NCBI GenBank assembly: GCA_014237955.1 | Contig: JABABY010000095.1 | Location: forward strand, 1-7,439 | Reading direction: 5' to 3' | DNA: 7,439 nt | Source: Planctomycetota bacterium | GTDB taxonomy: Bacteria > Planctomycetota > Planctomycetia > Pirellulales > UBA7805 | Shown here: in pieces, positions 5,501 to 7,439 of the stretch | Layout of the letters: the number at the start of each line of letters is the position of its first letter | Numbering within the stretch: position 1 is the first letter of the stretch | Notes under the pieces: generated by a model | Told to the model about the DNA's origin: nothing | The model's database searches: none | The model's input: the letters and a program-made list of their open reading frames with translations, nothing else | Program-made: the position numbers and the translations under genes

Positions 5501-6733
5501 TTAAGTGACTCCATATAAAAGAACCTCGTTGAGGGGGCTGACTTGCTTTCCATGTATTGCCTCATCGTAAATGTGCACAAGCTGCTCGACAACCTCGTGA
5601 CAACAATCTGCGACGTTATTCACTTCCCATCGATCATCCGGCTTCAAATACAATTCCTTATGTGCTTCCCCAGTCGCGTCACTGCGGAGTAACCAAGCAG
5701 GCGTTCGCAACGCCCATTCCCCGCTCTTTGCTTGAGTCAGGGTAAATTCTCGCGCATGTCCCTCACTCGTCAAATCAAATTCCGGACCCAGTGCGACTAC
5801 GGATGTTTCGTTTGACCATTGCTTCAGTAATGCATACAAATCAACTGGCTGCAAGAGACTGCGGCAGCGGACTGCGGTTGCTTGCCCAGGTATCCGGCAC
5901 AACCAGGGAACATTCAATAATTCGCTATAAAGTTCATCTTCCTCATCTCCTTGCAACCCGCTACCAATCCGTCCATGCTCACCAAGCGGAAAACCTCGAG
6001 AGGACATGACCGAAAACAATGCATTCTGAAGGATTGGGTTGTCCGAAATCGCATCGGACAACACACCCAAACAGGTATCCCACAAGGCAACCTGTCCTGC
6101 ATACGCTTGCATCACACCCAGTAATTCATCGGGATCCGATTGACTGTTGATTTGTCCGTGCGGCACTTCCCGCCACGTGGGTGGCTCCGGATCTTCCTCT
6201 GCGGCATACCTCCCACGCATCTCAAGTGGCGCATCCCAAGGCGCTGCCATACCACGCGTGTGTAACCAGATGACAGTAGGCACCTCAATATCTGAAATTT
6301 GCGCAGAAGCGGTAGCAAAGAACCTGCCAAGGCATGTATTTTCAATGGCCCCATTATGGGGTGAATTGTGGGGTGACTCCTGTGCCGAATCCACTACAAC
6401 GATTTGACCAAATGTCTCGGCCACAGGATGTGCAACAACATTCGCCTCGTCGGTAACCAGGAGAGTTTCCAAACCAGCCTTTGCTAACAATTCCGGGAGG
6501 GGCTGATTGTGCAAATCTAAGTTTCCAACTTGTCGACCCAACCATACCGAGTCATAAAATCCATGAACTGTAGGAGAGGCAAGAATCGCTTGATCAAAGA
6601 GGCAGGATTGAAATGCCAGAGTATCAAAGCAAGGGGTATCAACCCAGGTATTTCCATAGGCACCGAGCATTCCCATCGAGAGGCGATCTGTGACAAGACA
6701 GACCGCACAACATGTTGAAGATGCCTTGTTCAT
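5501..6733 (-). CDS. Sulfatase/alkaline phosphatase-fold protein, probably catalytically inactive
   Basis: From ATG 6733 the protein has 410 residues and follows the sulfatase fold from end to end. It has VCLVTDRLSMGMLGAYGN (11-28, metal-binding Asp16), TPCFDTLA (33-40), the region where the CxPSR signature should be (ASPTVHGFYDS, 52-62), TVIWLHTRG (153-161), YAGQVALWDTCLG (211-223), PLGEHG (249-254) and a C-terminal VPWL..IPG and VDLYALL. The formylglycine Cys is Ala52 and the partner Arg is Val56. The metal-binding Asp-His of the usual TSDHG is SSRG (244-247). The core therefore looks conserved but the active site is lost, suggesting a structural, binding or regulatory role. No signal peptide is clear. 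AGGA lies nine bases before ATG 6733; a GTG at 6790 would add 19 residues (RRGSQNHLYWTRW-) with no spaced binding site. msrB lies downstream on the same strand. Fold call is good; function is unknown. Confidence 0.8.
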   Translation of the reverse strand: MNKASSTCCAVCLVTDRLSMGMLGAYGNTWVDTPCFDTLAFQSCLFDQAILASPTVHGFYDSVWLGRQVGNLDLHNQPLPELLAKAGLETLLVTDEANVVAHPVAETFGQIVVVDSAQESPHNSPHNGAIENTCLGRFFATASAQISDIEVPTVIWLHTRGMAAPWDAPLEMRGRYAAEEDPEPPTWREVPHGQINSQSDPDELLGVMQAYAGQVALWDTCLGVLSDAISDNPILQNALFSVMSSRGFPLGEHGRIGSGLQGDEEDELYSELLNVPWLCRIPGQATAVRCRSLLQPVDLYALLKQWSNETSVVALGPEFDLTSEGHAREFTLTQAKSGEWALRTPAWLLRSDATGEAHKELYLKPDDRWEVNNVADCCHEVVEQLVHIYDEAIHGKQVSPLNEVLLYGVT

Positions 6734-6847
6734 CAAAACAAATCCTGGCCAACGAGTCCAATAAAGGTGGTTTTGGCTTCCACGCCTCACCCTTCATACA
6801 AAGCTTCGCATTCCTAAAGAGCAAAAGTTCTGCCGACGAATTCGCCG

Positions 6848-6877
6848 AGTCTAATCGCTTTCTCTACCAATCGTCAA
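6848..6877 (-). promoter_or_regulatory. Candidate promoter for the sulfatase-like/msrB unit
   Basis: On the minus strand TTGACG (6877-6872) is followed after 18 bases by TAGACT (6853-6848), which resembles -35 and -10 boxes. Transcription would start near 6841, about 108 bases before ATG 6733. It sits in the divergent gap 6734-6986, where a promoter must exist, but the -10 match is only four of six. Confidence 0.35.
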
Positions 6878-6939
6878 TGATGCGACGCTAGCGGCAATAG
6901 CGAGAACAAGACAAAGCTGTTCGCACATGCAAAAACAGG

Positions 6940-6965
6940 TATACTCCTTTATATTGACCTATAAT
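6940..6965 (+). promoter_or_regulatory. Candidate -10 elements for the nucleotidyltransferase gene
   Basis: A perfect TATAAT lies at 6960-6965, 21 bases before the ATG at 6987, and a second good box, TATACT, lies at 6940-6945. Neither has a convincing -35 hexamer at 16-18 bases. With the first box the leader would be only about 15 bases and contains no Shine-Dalgarno sequence, so translation could be nearly leaderless. Confidence 0.4.
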
Positions 6966-6986
6966 CCATTTTCTCATTAGACCCAA

Positions 6987-7439
6987 ATGTCCATTCCAGA
7001 TCCAATCCGTCGCGTCTTTGCGGGGGACGCTCAGGGATGTGTGGTTCGGGGCATCTTCGAGAAGCAACCCCAGATTCTTTTGCCGGGTGCATTCAACCCC
7101 CTCCATCGCGGACATCGTAAAATGGCGCATTGTGCCAGTAAAGTCACCGGAAAATCGGTCAGCTTTGAGATTTCGATCGATAACATCGATAAGCCAGCGG
7201 TTACAGAATCTGAAATCTGCGCACGACTCAATCAGTTCTCGGATACCGAAACGGTATGGCTCACCCGCGCAGCCACATTTGCAGAAAAGGCCATGATTTT
7301 TCCCGGAACCATGTTCGCCGTCGGTGCCGATACGCTCCAAAGGATTGCCCTGCCACATTACTATAGCGACGTTGGGAACGACGATGGCCTACAAGAGATG
7401 CATCGCTCCATCGAACAAATCGAAGCACACGAATGCTGC
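6987..7439 (+). CDS. Nucleotidylyltransferase-superfamily protein (NadD/cytidylyltransferase-like), 3' end outside window
   Basis: The frame runs open to the window end (151 codons). After about 30 N-terminal residues comes ILLPGAFNPLHRGHRKMA (30-47), with the (F/Y)NPxHxGH nucleotide-binding motif at 36-43, where both His contact the phosphates of the incoming nucleotide in this superfamily. A further conserved segment, FPGTMFAVGADTLQRI, fits the later GxD region of the fold. Members join a nucleotide to a phosphate-bearing substrate, as in NAD or cofactor synthesis. The substrate here cannot be read from the sequence, so NadD is not assigned. An in-frame TAG lies nine bases before the ATG, so the start cannot be further upstream. 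It is divergent from the sulfatase-like gene. The superfamily call is firm, the specific function open. Confidence 0.85.
   Translation, partial: MSIPDPIRRVFAGDAQGCVVRGIFEKQPQILLPGAFNPLHRGHRKMAHCASKVTGKSVSFEISIDNIDKPAVTESEICARLNQFSDTETVWLTRAATFAEKAMIFPGTMFAVGADTLQRIALPHYYSDVGNDDGLQEMHRSIEQIEAHECC

Noticed and set aside
6888..7358. 156-codon minus-strand ORF opposite the nucleotidyltransferase gene
   Set aside because: It is the shadow of the + strand frame, which carries the clear FNPLHRGH motif.

Overview
The window looks like a chromosomal piece of a Gram-negative-type bacterium, most likely a planctomycete (Pirellula/Rhodopirellula-like). This is an inference from the style of the S12, EF-G and sulfatase-like proteins and the roughly balanced base composition; no rRNA gene is present to settle it.

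Left part, + strand (1-4410): the end of the rpoC operon running into the streptomycin (str) operon. In order it holds the 3' end of rpoC (with an unusual low-complexity tail containing a six-copy 21-bp tandem repeat), rpsL (S12), a tiny and very cysteine-rich reading frame with an excellent ribosome binding site (1589-1687, 32 residues, 11 Cys), rpsG (S7), a strong intrinsic-terminator-like hairpin, and fusA (EF-G). The core genes are transcription and translation machinery. The Cys-rich ORF is the unexpected passenger and the most interesting item here: a metallothionein-like protein or a cysteine-sensing leader peptide. No tuf gene follows fusA.

Middle (4411-4824): a convergent, gene-free stretch with several stacked inverted repeats. 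The one nearest fusA forms an intrinsic terminator for minus-strand transcription.

Right part, - strand (4825-6733): a probable two-gene unit, read right to left. It contains a sulfatase-fold protein that has lost the formylglycine Cys/Arg signature and a metal-binding Asp-His pair (a likely pseudoenzyme), followed by a lipoprotein methionine-R-sulfoxide reductase (MsrB). The msrB frame also carries a second, well-placed internal start that would yield a cytosolic enzyme.

Far right, + strand (6987-7439, running off the end): a divergently transcribed nucleotidylyltransferase-superfamily gene with the FNPLHRGH motif, preceded by a perfect TATAAT box. No tRNA, rRNA, CRISPR, insertion sequence or phage feature was seen.
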